A DNA stretch of 64,000 nt from CBDFLA01 sp965248915 (GCA_965248915.1 OZ252216.1:2356001-2420000); one strand, 5' to 3'. Counted from the first letter of the stretch, positions 52,117 through 61,744 are shown. The notes: a model not told the origin generated them from the sequence alone. A program made the numbers and translations.

Positions 52117-53976
52117 ATGGCATTGACTACACATCCTTTGCGCCCACGGCTTGCTTACCGTCTGGGAGTTACAGGGCATCGACTGACCAGGCTTTCGCCC
52201 CACCACATTGACCGCATACGCGCCAACCTTCAGATCGTGTTGGACCAAGTCGAAGCAACCGTTCATCAAGCCCACGCAAAATACTCCGATTTCTACACCT
52301 CTGATCAACCGGTTATTCGGATGGTGTCAGCCTTAGCAGATGGCGCTGACAGCATCGCAGCGGATGTTGCTCTCAAGTCAGGTTGGGAGTTGGCAGCCCC
52401 AATCCCCTTCCCGCGCACCGATTACGTCACGGACTTTGAGAAGGAACAGCTTAGCCACCTAAGAATGTTCTTTGAGCAAGCCGACACCACATACGAATTG
52501 GATGGACATCGCACCGACTCTCGAAGCGAACGGGCCGCATATTTGTCGGCAGGCTACATGACGCTCAAACAGGCAGACATGATGATTGCCATTTGGGACG
52601 GCGAAGGTGCCCGAGGTATTGGCGGCACCGGCATGATCGTAGAGGCCGCGGTCCAACAAGGCATCCCGGTCATTTGGATTCACGCGCACGAAGATCAACC
52701 CCTGGGCTTTCTTTCCGAAGAACTCGGCCTCGACAAGCCCTTGTCCGCCTTGCAGGGCCTCATTAGCCAGGAACTTTCTCCGCCATTCCTAGAGTGGGAC
52801 GAGGCAGAAGACGAACAAGACCCAAGCACCGAGAGATTAGCCGCACAAAACTTCTTCCAAGAAGGCGAGCGCCGCACCAATTACGGTATTTTCTATCGGT
52901 TGCTAGAAGCCACGTTGATGCGCCGCAGACCAAGAGGAATGAACCTAAGGCGTGATCGCTACAGTCCTCGATCAGAGGAAGAATGGTCTGCTTTTGAGGA
53001 GAGCTTGACTGATCTCGACCCAAAAACAGCCGCCAACATGAAAGAGGTACTACTGCCACGTTACTGTTGGGCCGACAATCTTGCGCTCTACTATTCAGAT
53101 ATTTATCGCTCCTCATATTCTCTCAACTACCTACTGAGTGCATTGGCGGTATTTCTGGCTTTGTTTGAACTCATGATCGGATTCGGAAAGCCACTTTGGA
53201 TTTCAATGGAAGTCGTTACAATTTTAGCGGTCTTGTACATTACCCTTCGCGGTAAGAAAAATCGCTGGCATGAGAGATGGATTGACTACCGCCAACTCGC
53301 AGAACAATTACGTCATTTACGCTATCTCTACCTGTCAGGGGGCGCCTCGCGAGACGCGCAAGCTGCCCAGTCACAAGACTTGGCTGGCGAGGATGGTAGT
53401 TGGGCTCAATGGTACTACCAAGCAACCATGCGCGAGCTTGGCATGGCCAGCGCACAATGCACGTCCTCTTTCAAAGATCAGCTGACAGATCTCTTCATCC
53501 GCGATGAACTCAACAAACAGATCGACTACCACAAAGCCAAGAGTGCTGACCTTCATCACATGGAGCATGCCCTTCACATCACCGGCGAATATGTTTTCGG
53601 CGCCACGCTGGCGATCTGCCTTGCCTTCTTAGCGCTTATTGTTGCCGCCGGCATTGAAGGCGTCCCCTTCGCCTACGACCTCAAGAAATTAGTCCAAGGG
53701 CCTGTCACGGCAGCAACGGGCTTCCTCCCGGCATTGGGCGCAGCATTGTTTGGAATTCGCGTGCAGGGCGAGTTCGCCTCAACTGCGGATCGATCCATCG
53801 CCATGATGCGTCGCCTCTCAACCACCCGAACTGAGCTCGAGGCCCTCCTCTCAAAAGGGGCCCCAACCATGCGGGAACTCAGGCGAAATATCGAATCGGC
53901 CGCAGAAACCATGCTCATTGAGATTGTGGATTGGCGCTTCGTATACTCCTCTAAGCCCTTGTCATTACCCGCTTAA
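52117..53976 (+). CDS. SLOG-like sensor fused to SLATT-like transmembrane effector
   Basis: A 619-residue membrane protein. Residues ~15-200 look like a SLOG/DprA-like Rossmannoid sensor: RLGVTGHRL, SALADGADSIAADVAL, then ADMMIAIWDGEGARGIGGTGMI and IPVIWIHA. Middle residues ~200-330 are charged. Two helix pairs follow (about 333-380 and 490-547) with the RWIDYRQLAEQLRHLRYL segment between, as in SLATT-type effector domains, which associate with SLOG and SMODS systems in bacterial conflict. The TTG 52102 is an alternative start. It lies 77 bases upstream of a TIR protein on the same strand. Domain names are by pattern only. Confidence 0.7.
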   Translation: MALTTHPLRPRLAYRLGVTGHRLTRLSPHHIDRIRANLQIVLDQVEATVHQAHAKYSDFYTSDQPVIRMVSALADGADSIAADVALKSGWELAAPIPFPRTDYVTDFEKEQLSHLRMFFEQADTTYELDGHRTDSRSERAAYLSAGYMTLKQADMMIAIWDGEGARGIGGTGMIVEAAVQQGIPVIWIHAHEDQPLGFLSEELGLDKPLSALQGLISQELSPPFLEWDEAEDEQDPSTERLAAQNFFQEGERRTNYGIFYRLLEATLMRRRPRGMNLRRDRYSPRSEEEWSAFEESLTDLDPKTAANMKEVLLPRYCWADNLALYYSDIYRSSYSLNYLLSALAVFLALFELMIGFGKPLWISMEVVTILAVLYITLRGKKNRWHERWIDYRQLAEQLRHLRYLYLSGGASRDAQAAQSQDLAGEDGSWAQWYYQATMRELGMASAQCTSSFKDQLTDLFIRDELNKQIDYHKAKSADLHHMEHALHITGEYVFGATLAICLAFLALIVAAGIEGVPFAYDLKKLVQGPVTAATGFLPALGAALFGIRVQGEFASTADRSIAMMRRLSTTRTELEALLSKGAPTMRELRRNIESAAETMLIEIVDWRFVYSSKPLSLPA

Positions 53977-54053
53977 ACAGTGCCAAGTTCACAGCCTTGT
54001 TTCCGGGCTTTCTGGGCATTACAATGGGCTCATAAGTCTCAGGGGGTTGGGAA

Positions 54054-56216
54054 TTGGCTGACGTATTCATTTCATATTCGCGGGACGACCGCGGGCGTGT
54101 CGAAAAGATGGCGCATGGCCTAGAGGCCAAAGGCTATCACGTGTGGTGGGATCCACACATTCGCACAGGTGCGGAGTTTCGTGCAGAAATCGCTCGGGAG
54201 CTCGACGAAGCGAGAGCGGTCATCGTCGTATGGTCCGCCAACTCAGTCACCTCAAGATTTGTTTGCGATGAAGCCGATGTTGGCGCACAACGCGAAGTCC
54301 TCGTTCCCGTTCTTTTGGATTTCGTGGACATCCCGTTGGGCTTTCGCCAAATTCAAACCGCAGATCTCAGTCGCTGGCGCGGCCGCACCAAAGATGCCGC
54401 CTTCGGTGAGTTTCTTGATGTTGTTGCTGAAACTGTCGGACGGCCTACCAAGAGACGCGCTCAGCATCGCGCGCCGGATCCCGAGCCCACTCCTGAACCG
54501 GTTAGACAGCCTGAGCCAGAGCCCCAACCAAAAGTGGAAGCCCAAAGACGAACCAAAAAGAAACGCAAAGAAAAGACGCCGAAGTCGTCACGCCGCAAGC
54601 ACACCATCACCGGTCAACGCACGCGGATGGCCTTGATATTTAGATCCCTGTTGCTTGCCGTTTTGACCGCCGGCGCATTTGGTGTGCTGGCAACCTACTC
54701 GAATTTCGTTTTCGAAGAGTATCGCAACTATTTGATCGGCGCTCTTGGCGTTTTGACTTTCGTGTCGAGATACACAACTTTTCAGGCCGACCGAATAGCG
54801 AGCGCCGCATCGTTGCATCTCTTATCGCGCTCCCAAATGGCACTGGTGTTCTTTGCCATGTTAGCTTCCGCACCCCTCATTTTGGAGGCCCGGATCTATG
54901 CCGCTGCTCTTGAAGCCGTAAGGATCAATGGCATCGAAGGGGCTGACATCAACGGCATCACCTTCGATTCCGCGGGAACGCGCCTTGTTTCCTCGTCTGA
55001 CGATGGTACCGCAAGGGTCTGGGATGCCAAAACTGGCGTCCAGATATCCGCTTTCAACAACCACAAAGCTTCAGCAGGTGGTGACGAAGTCTGGGTATGG
55101 AATGCGGGATTTAATGACGATGGTACCCGCGCCGTTTCTGCCTCAGGGGACCTAACTGCCCGTGTTTGGAAAGTACGTACCGGTGAAGAACTGGCTGTGC
55201 TCAGTGGTCACAAATTCACCGTTCGAGACGCCAAATTCAGCCCGGATGGAAGCCACATCGCCACGGCCTCAAGCGACAAGACCATCAAGCTTTGGGATTC
55301 AGAGACCCATGAAGTCGTTCGCACCCTGACCGGCCATACTGAAAAAGTGATGGCCGTTCGTTTCAATCCGCAAGGTACGCGCCTCGCATCCTGCTCGTTC
55401 GATGGCACCGTTCGTCTCTGGAACGTCTCAAACGGATCAACAGTTGCGGTCTTCAGTACCGGTGGTGCGAATTTACAGGATGTCGCATTTGACTCGACGG
55501 GTACGAGAGTCGCCGCCGCAGGAGAAAATGGTCGCGCTTATGCCTGGTCCATTTCCTCAAAACAGCGTATCAACACCTTCAAAGCCCCCAACAAACTTTT
55601 CGCCGTCGCCTTCATTAACGGCGGCGGAAAACTGGCAACCGGCGGCCTCGACCGGATCGTTCGCATTTGGGATACCAACAGCGGTCAAGAACTTCAAAGG
55701 CTCGAAGGTCACAGAGACGCTGTTCGGGCTTTGTCGAGCTCCGCGGATGGCTCACTTTTGGCAAGCTCATCCCGTGACAACACCGCACGTGTCTGGGACA
55801 TGGAAACCGGCCGTGAAATCCAGATCATGGGGCACACGACACCAGCGATTCACCTGCCTATCGCAATTGATGCCCCACCCGTCATCGTCGCATCTCGCGC
55901 ACCAACGCCGATGGATTTGCAAGGCGATCGTAAGACCGCCATGACCATAGCGGCCAAGGGTGTTCTGATTGCTCTCGCAGCTCTCGCTGCAGGACTGCTT
56001 CTCAAAGGCATATTGTGGCTGGTCAGGCTTCGCGGCGCCGCACGTTGGGCAGTTGTTGGCGTTATGGGAGCAACCACGGCCTACGTCACCTTATTGATGC
56101 TGTCAGCACTGCCCAAAGAAGCGGCGATGCTTTGGGCAACCCTTGCATTCGTGCCAGCAGCTCTCTTTGGCATTCTTCGTTGGTTCGCAACAGCGGCTAT
56201 CGTAAGGCGGCGCTAG
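54054..56216 (+). CDS. TIR-transmembrane-WD40 protein
   Basis: A 720-residue protein from TTG 54054 (AGGGGG upstream). Residues 1-125 are a TIR domain (DVFISYSRDD, then WSANSVTSRFVCDEADVG with candidate catalytic Glu73), a fold that can cleave NAD+. A Pro/Glu-rich and basic linker (140-190) leads to hydrophobic helices (about 192-215, 225-240, 260-280). Residues ~295-600 are WD40 repeats (GTARVWDAKTG, TIKLWDSE, TVRLWNVS, IVRIWDTNSG, TARVWDMETG). Two to three helices close the protein (about 625-715). Downstream of a SLOG/SLATT-like gene. A defence or sensing role is inferred. Confidence 0.82.
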   Translation: MADVFISYSRDDRGRVEKMAHGLEAKGYHVWWDPHIRTGAEFRAEIARELDEARAVIVVWSANSVTSRFVCDEADVGAQREVLVPVLLDFVDIPLGFRQIQTADLSRWRGRTKDAAFGEFLDVVAETVGRPTKRRAQHRAPDPEPTPEPVRQPEPEPQPKVEAQRRTKKKRKEKTPKSSRRKHTITGQRTRMALIFRSLLLAVLTAGAFGVLATYSNFVFEEYRNYLIGALGVLTFVSRYTTFQADRIASAASLHLLSRSQMALVFFAMLASAPLILEARIYAAALEAVRINGIEGADINGITFDSAGTRLVSSSDDGTARVWDAKTGVQISAFNNHKASAGGDEVWVWNAGFNDDGTRAVSASGDLTARVWKVRTGEELAVLSGHKFTVRDAKFSPDGSHIATASSDKTIKLWDSETHEVVRTLTGHTEKVMAVRFNPQGTRLASCSFDGTVRLWNVSNGSTVAVFSTGGANLQDVAFDSTGTRVAAAGENGRAYAWSISSKQRINTFKAPNKLFAVAFINGGGKLATGGLDRIVRIWDTNSGQELQRLEGHRDAVRALSSSADGSLLASSSRDNTARVWDMETGREIQIMGHTTPAIHLPIAIDAPPVIVASRAPTPMDLQGDRKTAMTIAAKGVLIALAALAAGLLLKGILWLVRLRGAARWAVVGVMGATTAYVTLLMLSALPKEAAMLWATLAFVPAALFGILRWFATAAIVRRR

Positions 56217-56887
56217 CTTCCAGAATTTCGACCAGCGGAATTGTCGAGAGAGGTCTGAGCGCTAATCGCTCGGTAGCTTGGCCGCGACCGCAGACGATCC
56301 AAGTATGCGTCTACGAGAGGAAGATCGGGCAAAGCCGTCCCATCCACCTCTAAAACCATGGCAAGTGCCATGTAGGGTGCATCGGCGAGACTGAACGATC
56401 CGCATAGATAATCGCGGCCTTCCAACGCCTGCTCAATGTAGGGCAAGACCTTGGCGCGAAGAGTTTCCCTTCCCGTTTCCATGGAAGCATGGTCCCGCTT
56501 TTCTTCAGGCGCCCACCAGCCAAACCAAATGAGGGGCAAACAACCGACCAAGATCGCCTCGTCCCCGAAATTCTCCAACATACGCATCCGCGCCCGCTCA
56601 TTTGGATCTTGCGGCACAAGCGAAGGGGACGGATACGCCTCTTCGAGATACTCGTTGATAACCGTTGAGTCGTGGACAACAAAGCCGCTGTCCTCAATCC
56701 AGGGAACCTTACCCAGAGGGTGCTTCTCCAAAAGCTCCGGAGGCTTTTTATAGATGTGACCACCGGGAATTCGCTCGACCCGATAGTCAAGTCCCTTTTC
56801 CTCGAGGATCACTTTCGATTTCGACCCATTGGTCGACCGCATGGTTCCATGCGGATATTCACTCTCGATCGTCCCTAATGTGATCAC
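56213..56887 (-). CDS. Glutathione S-transferase family protein
   Basis: A 224-residue GST. The thioredoxin-like N-terminal half contains MRSTNGSKSKVILEEKGLDYR, PLGKVPWIEDSG and DSTVINEYLEE, the glutathione-binding elements; the rest is helical. GTG 56887 is the start, with AGGAGA 8 bases upstream. Substrate not known. It overlaps the TIR gene's stop by 4 bases convergently. Confidence 0.9.
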   Translation of the reverse strand: MITLGTIESEYPHGTMRSTNGSKSKVILEEKGLDYRVERIPGGHIYKKPPELLEKHPLGKVPWIEDSGFVVHDSTVINEYLEEAYPSPSLVPQDPNERARMRMLENFGDEAILVGCLPLIWFGWWAPEEKRDHASMETGRETLRAKVLPYIEQALEGRDYLCGSFSLADAPYMALAMVLEVDGTALPDLPLVDAYLDRLRSRPSYRAISAQTSLDNSAGRNSGS

Positions 56888-56949
56888 AGGCTAGTCTCCT
56901 TTTCAGTTCTTTCCATCAAAGACCCGCGCAGAACACTTTCGCAAGAAAA

Positions 56950-56973
56950 AAGGGAGCTCAAAAGAGCTCCCTT
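56950..56973 (-). terminator. Intrinsic terminator of the sensor-like gene
   Basis: AAGGGAGCTC and GAGCTCCCTT around AAAA form a perfect 10-bp stem; on the minus strand it is followed by a run of T. It lies 21 bases after the stop at 56995. Confidence 0.92.
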
Positions 56974-56994
56974 CGTTCAATTTGAACGCTGTAC

Positions 56995-57693
56995 TTAGAT
57001 TCGAACCAAAAGTGTCTCAGCTATTTTTGAATGAACGAAACCAATAGTGCGCGCAATGTGCAATGTCACAAACAGCAAGAAAATGCCTAAGATCACCGAC
57101 AATCCCATGGCAATCGCAGTTCCCTCAGTTGTTTCAAGCCATGTCATCCAGGGAGCCAGGCCTGCATCGCCGACATTCATCACGATGTGTTCGCCACCAA
57201 GATAGTGTGCAATCGGCGCGCCAATAAACCCAACAGTCAAGGCAACACTTGTGACAGCAATCGTAAAGTAAGCAACGCCCAGAGCGAGTTGCAGTAACAT
57301 ATAGAGCATCGCTGTCCATGTGCGACCGTCCTTCAACATGAACCCAATATAGGCGAAGAATTTGTTGCCCTCAGGTTTAACTCTCTCGCTTACGGGAATG
57401 TTCGCACCAAGCAGTGTCTTGACAATATAGGCCTCAACAAAAGCAATGCCCCTTACCGACCCGAGAAAAAGAAGGGCCAAAGGAATGCCGATGATAAGGA
57501 TCATCATACCAATCGAAAGAGAGACACCGGTTGTTACCCAGGTGAAATAGAAGATGCCCGTCGCTAGAGCCAAAATCATATAAACCAGCGCACCATAAGC
57601 GCGTGGATCGACAATAACGCCAAAGAACCGGGCAAGCGTCGACCGCGAGCTGCCATTGTCTTCTGTATCAAATTCGTTGTCTGCGAGAGCCAT
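56995..57693 (-). CDS. Sensor-domain (PF13796-like) membrane protein
   Basis: A 232-residue membrane protein with four main hydrophobic blocks, roughly YGALVYMILALATGIFYF, LSIGMMILIIGIPLALLFLG, AMLYMLLQLALGVAYF and GLSVILGIFLLFVTLHIA, resembling the putative sensor domain common on bacterial histidine kinases. Here no kinase or output domain is attached. A strong terminator follows. The role is unknown; a stand-alone sensor or lipid-related membrane protein are both possible. Confidence 0.65.
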   Translation of the reverse strand: MALADNEFDTEDNGSSRSTLARFFGVIVDPRAYGALVYMILALATGIFYFTWVTTGVSLSIGMMILIIGIPLALLFLGSVRGIAFVEAYIVKTLLGANIPVSERVKPEGNKFFAYIGFMLKDGRTWTAMLYMLLQLALGVAYFTIAVTSVALTVGFIGAPIAHYLGGEHIVMNVGDAGLAPWMTWLETTEGTAIAMGLSVILGIFLLFVTLHIARTIGFVHSKIAETLLVRI

Positions 57694-57849
57694 GTGAGCC
57701 CGCCTTTCCTACGTCATTTCCAGCCAAAACGCATGAAACAAGACGGGTCGAGACGCCCCGAGATCCCGTCAATCAATGACATAGCAACAAAGAAAGGGAT
57801 TAAATGTAAACGGCTTATCACATCGCGAGATTCAACGAAAAAATGGAAC

Positions 57850-58779
57850 TCAAGCCATCGTTTCCAAATGCCCGCGCCAAGATTGCGCCTCGATGAAGAT
57901 CCGTTTGATCTCCGGTTGCGCGCGTTTGATCTGGGTTTCCAAAAGCGTAATGGTCGCTTCAACATCACCGGCGCTCAGGTGATCTTCAAAGTCGAGGCTC
58001 AACGTGACCAGAACGTCGGTCGGGCCAAGGTGCATGGTCAAGATCTCGTTGATCCCAAGAATGCCTGTTTGCGCATTGATAATGCTGTGTATGCGCTCGG
58101 TAAGTTCAGGTGACGCCGCTTCCCCAATCAAAAGGCTCTTGGTTTCCACCGCCAGCAGAATGGCAATCGTCGCCAAAATGAACCCAATAATAATAGATGC
58201 CACCCCATCAAGAACCGGCATGTTAAGGTACTGCGCAAGAAATATGCCGATGAACGCCACCATCAAGCCTAACATCGCTGCCGTGTCTTCCAAGAGTACC
58301 GTTAGAATTGACGGATCCTTCGTTTCCTGAAGGGCTTTGAAAAAACTTCGCCGACCGCGCCGCGTGTTGAACTCACGGTAGGCAACAATCCACGCGAACC
58401 CTTCAAAGATCATTGCCACGCCAAGCACGATGTAATTCACATATGGAGATGTCACAGGCTCCGGGTGCATAACCTTGTGCACGCCTTCATAGATCGACAC
58501 GCCTGACCCCAAAGCGAAGATCAAGATCGCCACCATGAAAGCCCAAAAGTAGACCTCTTGCGCGTAGCCAAACGGATGGCTGTCATCTGCTTTGCGCTGG
58601 GCGCGCTTGAGGCCGAACAGCAAGAGCCCCTGATTGCCGGTATCAACGGTTGAGTGGATCGCCTCAGAAAACATTGCCGACGACCCGGTAATGAACGCGG
58701 CCCCATACTTTGTAACCGAGATCAGCGCATTACCGATGAGCGCGGCATAAATGACCTTCTTGGAGCCGTGGGTGGACAT
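57850..58779 (-). CDS. Cation diffusion facilitator family transporter
   Basis: A 309-residue CDF-type metal transporter, expected to exchange divalent cations (Zn, Co, Fe or Mn) for protons. Six transmembrane helices; the metal-site motif HSTVD in helix 2 and a matching LLEDTAAMLG in helix 5, followed by a cytoplasmic C-terminal domain with TMHLGPTDVLVTLSLDF. Metal specificity cannot be read from these residues alone. It stands between the sensor-like gene and fahA-maiA. Confidence 0.9.
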   Translation of the reverse strand: MSTHGSKKVIYAALIGNALISVTKYGAAFITGSSAMFSEAIHSTVDTGNQGLLLFGLKRAQRKADDSHPFGYAQEVYFWAFMVAILIFALGSGVSIYEGVHKVMHPEPVTSPYVNYIVLGVAMIFEGFAWIVAYREFNTRRGRRSFFKALQETKDPSILTVLLEDTAAMLGLMVAFIGIFLAQYLNMPVLDGVASIIIGFILATIAILLAVETKSLLIGEAASPELTERIHSIINAQTGILGINEILTMHLGPTDVLVTLSLDFEDHLSAGDVEATITLLETQIKRAQPEIKRIFIEAQSWRGHLETMA

Positions 58780-58869
58780 TAAGGAATTGTGCTTTCGAAG
58801 GTTGAGATTAAAGGCCGAGCCTATAACGACAATCGGCGGAAAAGCTAGCTCAATCGCGAAATGCTTGAC

Positions 58870-59523
58870 CTATTGGGCGTCTGGCTGGTTGGCAGGGGCC
58901 GCCGCTTCAAAGGCGGGCAACACAGATGCCGTCGCATCGATTCGCGCAATCGTGGGATAGGCCGACATATCGACTTCAAATCGTCGTGCATTTGCCATTT
59001 GTGGCACCAGACAAAGATCTGCCATCGTAATCGCATCACCATGACAAAAGACGCCGGTCGCAGAGTCTTTTGCAAGCTGGGTTTCGAGCCCTTGGAAACC
59101 AACTTCTATCCAATGGCGTGCCCAAGATACCATCGCAGCACCAGGCTCATCTGCATCTTTGGACGCATACTGAAGAACACGGAGATTTTGCAAAGGGTGG
59201 ATGTCACAGGCAATCGCTTGCGAGATTTGGCGCACCCGTGCCCGTCCGACCGCATCCACCGGCAGCAAAGGAGGTTCGGGGAAAACCTCATCGAGGTATT
59301 CAACAATCGCCAAAGAATTTGAGAACGTCAAACCATTGTGCACGAGCGCTGGTACCAGCCCACTTGGGTTGACTGCCTTATAAGCCTCTGAATGCTGTTC
59401 CCCGCCATCTTTGACCAGATGTATCGGCACTTGCTCTGCCTCAAGTCCCTTGTGGTTGAGAGCAATACGAACACGAAACGCAGCCGACGAACGCCAATAG
59501 GTGAAGAGTTTTAGATCACTCAT
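58870..59523 (-). CDS. maiA: Maleylacetoacetate isomerase
   Basis: A 217-residue zeta-class GST that isomerises maleylacetoacetate to fumarylacetoacetate in tyrosine breakdown. The glutathione-binding SSAAFRVRIAL motif and the NPSGLVPALV segment are typical, with the C-terminal CHGDAITMADLCLVPQ. Its ATG overlaps the fahA stop in an ATGA. With fahA it gives the last two steps of the homogentisate pathway. Confidence 0.95.
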   Translation of the reverse strand: MSDLKLFTYWRSSAAFRVRIALNHKGLEAEQVPIHLVKDGGEQHSEAYKAVNPSGLVPALVHNGLTFSNSLAIVEYLDEVFPEPPLLPVDAVGRARVRQISQAIACDIHPLQNLRVLQYASKDADEPGAAMVSWARHWIEVGFQGLETQLAKDSATGVFCHGDAITMADLCLVPQMANARRFEVDMSAYPTIARIDATASVLPAFEAAAPANQPDAQ

Positions 59524-60536
59524 GGCGCCTTGTACTCCACAACCTTCTGATCAATGGCGCCAAAGATCGTATCACCATTTCCGTGCAGCATTTCAATTCG
59601 GATCGTATCGCCAAACCGCATAAATTCTGTCTTTGGCAACCCTTCCGAAATCGTTTCAATCATGCGGATCTCCGCAATACAGGAGTAACCCAGGCCGCCA
59701 TCAACGATGGGCCGACCGGGTTGGTCGCCTTCTTTGTTGGAAACGGTTCCAGACCCAATGATCGAGCCCGCCACCAGCGGTCTCGTCTTGGCCGCATGCG
59801 CAACAATGGTCGGAAAATTGAAGGTCATATCGACACCGGCTTCTGGCTTGCCAAACGGCGAACCATTGAGGGTGGACATCAACGGCAACTTCACGCGCCC
59901 CCCAACCCACGCGCTTCCCAACTCGTCAGGCGTGACCGCAACCGGAGAAAATGCACTCGAGGGTTTTGCTTGAAAGAAACCGAACCCCTTGGCAAGCTCG
60001 CCTGGAATGAGATTGCGAAGCGACACATCGTTCACCAACATGAGAAGCTTGATGTGACCTTCTGCACCCTCAGGCGAGGTTCCCATGGGAACATCGTCCG
60101 TGATGACCGCAACTTCTGCTTCAAAGTCGATACCCCACGCCTCATCGCCCACCGGGATGTCCTCGCGCGGCCCTATGAAACTATCGCTTCCGCCTTGATA
60201 CATGAGAGGGTCGGCCCAAAAACTATCTGGAAGTTCTGCACCGCGCGCCTTGCGAACGAGTTCCACGTGATTGACATAAGCACTTCCGTCCGCCCATTGA
60301 TAAGCTCTTGGAAGAGGCGACGCACAAGCTGCAGGATCAAACGCTTCAACATCACTCAATTGACGATGATTGAGTTTTTCCGACAAGTCTTGAAGTCCAG
60401 GCGCGACTTCAGCCCAATCATCGAGAGCTGCTTGCATTGTAGGGGCGAGATGCGCGGCCGACACCATGGAGGACAGATCTCGGGAGACCACGACCAATTG
60501 GCCATCACGGCCCTTTTTCAAGGATGCAAGTTTCAT
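59520..60536 (-). CDS. Fumarylacetoacetate hydrolase family protein
   Basis: A 338-residue FAH-type hydrolase, expected to cleave fumarylacetoacetate to fumarate and acetoacetate. The core has PLMYQGGSDSFIG, GIDFEAEVAVITDDVP and LVNDVSLRNLIPGELAKGFGFFQAK with the acidic metal ligands, then the terminal GDTIRIEML. AAGGAA precedes the ATG. maiA overlaps it by 4 bases, so they are co-translated. Family and partner support the homogentisate pathway, but hmgA and hppD are not in the window. Confidence 0.92.
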   Translation of the reverse strand: MKLASLKKGRDGQLVVVSRDLSSMVSAAHLAPTMQAALDDWAEVAPGLQDLSEKLNHRQLSDVEAFDPAACASPLPRAYQWADGSAYVNHVELVRKARGAELPDSFWADPLMYQGGSDSFIGPREDIPVGDEAWGIDFEAEVAVITDDVPMGTSPEGAEGHIKLLMLVNDVSLRNLIPGELAKGFGFFQAKPSSAFSPVAVTPDELGSAWVGGRVKLPLMSTLNGSPFGKPEAGVDMTFNFPTIVAHAAKTRPLVAGSIIGSGTVSNKEGDQPGRPIVDGGLGYSCIAEIRMIETISEGLPKTEFMRFGDTIRIEMLHGNGDTIFGAIDQKVVEYKAP

Positions 60537-60711
60537 CGAAGGGATTCCTTACCAATCAAACGAAAGAACGGGTGAATGCATATGCGGGGCAGAAGAGCCA
60601 CCTCAATTGCCTGACTGAATGGCCTCTCCAGCGCGCATTGTCAACCAATCGACGCCCTGAGTAGACGCCATATCAATCCACTAAAACTCAATGGAAACCG
60701 CCCCCAAAATC

Positions 60712-61596
60712 CTATTTGCCGGCTGCTAGTTTCTGCCGCTGAGCGTCCGCATAAGTGCCGGTTCCATGGGTAAGCACTTTGTCGCCTGGGTCCAGATCGC
60801 TGGGTTGATATTCGCTCATTGATTCCAACTCGTCGTAGATAGGACCAAAGTCTTGCAGCGTTTCCTTAAACAGTTGATCAAAACTCTCGAGTACGAAATA
60901 GATTTCCTGGAAGTCATCGATCCGGTAGTTGGTCCGCAATAGTCGTCGCAAATCGAAGATAACCCGGTGCGGAGAAGGATCAGCCAGAGAAAACACTGTC
61001 TCGGTTTTCGACGAAAGAATTCCGGCACCATAAACACGCAAACCCTTGTCCGTTTTGATCAATCCAAATTCAACCGTATACCAGTAAAGACGCGCCAATT
61101 GGTGTAGGCAGTCCCGACCTAAAGCTCTCAAGCCACCTTTGCCGTAGGCTTCCATATAATCTGCATAGGTTTGGTGAGTGAGCAATGGCACGTGGCCAAA
61201 GACATCATGAAAAATGTCGGGCTCTTCTAAGTAGTCGAGTTGTTCGCGGCGGCGAATAAACCGCCCAGCAGGAAATCGCTTGTTGGCCAGGTGATCAAAG
61301 AACACATCATCCGGCACGAGATCCGGTACCGCGACCACTTCCCATCCCGTTAGGTTCATCAAGATCTTGTTAAGCTTGCGAAAATCTGGAATGCCGTCTG
61401 CAACAACGTCGAGTTTCTCCATGCCTTCGAGAAACTGCGGCACAGCACGACCGGGCAGAAGCTCTGCCTGGCGCTTGTAGAGCGTGTGCCAAACATCATG
61501 TTCTTCGTCTGTGTAGGTCTCCCAGTTTTGGTCGATGGTGTAATCGTCCCTGGTCGACTTAGGGGTCTCAGAATGTTGGGGGCTTGAATTGGTCAT
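60712..61596 (-). CDS. phhA: Phenylalanine 4-monooxygenase
   Basis: A 294-residue non-haem iron, tetrahydropterin-dependent hydroxylase converting phenylalanine to tyrosine. The iron ligands are in FHDVFGHVP (two histidines) and YWYTVEFGLI (glutamate). ATG 61596 has GAGG 6 bases upstream; the longer frame is unsupported. Divergent from an Lrp/AsnC regulator, with an inverted repeat in the shared promoter region. Together with fahA-maiA it places phenylalanine/tyrosine breakdown here. Confidence 0.95.
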   Translation of the reverse strand: MTNSSPQHSETPKSTRDDYTIDQNWETYTDEEHDVWHTLYKRQAELLPGRAVPQFLEGMEKLDVVADGIPDFRKLNKILMNLTGWEVVAVPDLVPDDVFFDHLANKRFPAGRFIRRREQLDYLEEPDIFHDVFGHVPLLTHQTYADYMEAYGKGGLRALGRDCLHQLARLYWYTVEFGLIKTDKGLRVYGAGILSSKTETVFSLADPSPHRVIFDLRRLLRTNYRIDDFQEIYFVLESFDQLFKETLQDFGPIYDELESMSEYQPSDLDPGDKVLTHGTGTYADAQRQKLAAGK

Positions 61597-61710
61597 AAAT
61601 ATCCTCGCGTTTTCGAGCGGCATCATTTCGCCAGAAAAATCCACGCAAAGAATACCCCGAAAACCCGACAATTTCTTTCCTCAATCTGCGATTTCTGTTA
61701 TTCAAAGACA

Positions 61711-61726
61711 AATATTTCCCAATATT
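61711..61726. promoter_or_regulatory. Candidate Lrp/AsnC operator between phhA and its regulator
   Basis: The sequence AATATT-TCCC-AATATT is an A+T-rich dyad in the 148-base divergent intergenic region, about 19 bases before the regulator start. Lrp-type proteins often bind such dyads near divergent genes. It is unproven. Confidence 0.4.
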
Positions 61727-61744
61727 CGCGTTAAGTAGGTAAAT

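Noticed and set aside
52117..56216. Canonical Thoeris (ThsA/ThsB)
   Set aside because: No SIR2 or macro-type effector is present and the TIR protein carries WD40 and membrane parts, so the named system does not fit.
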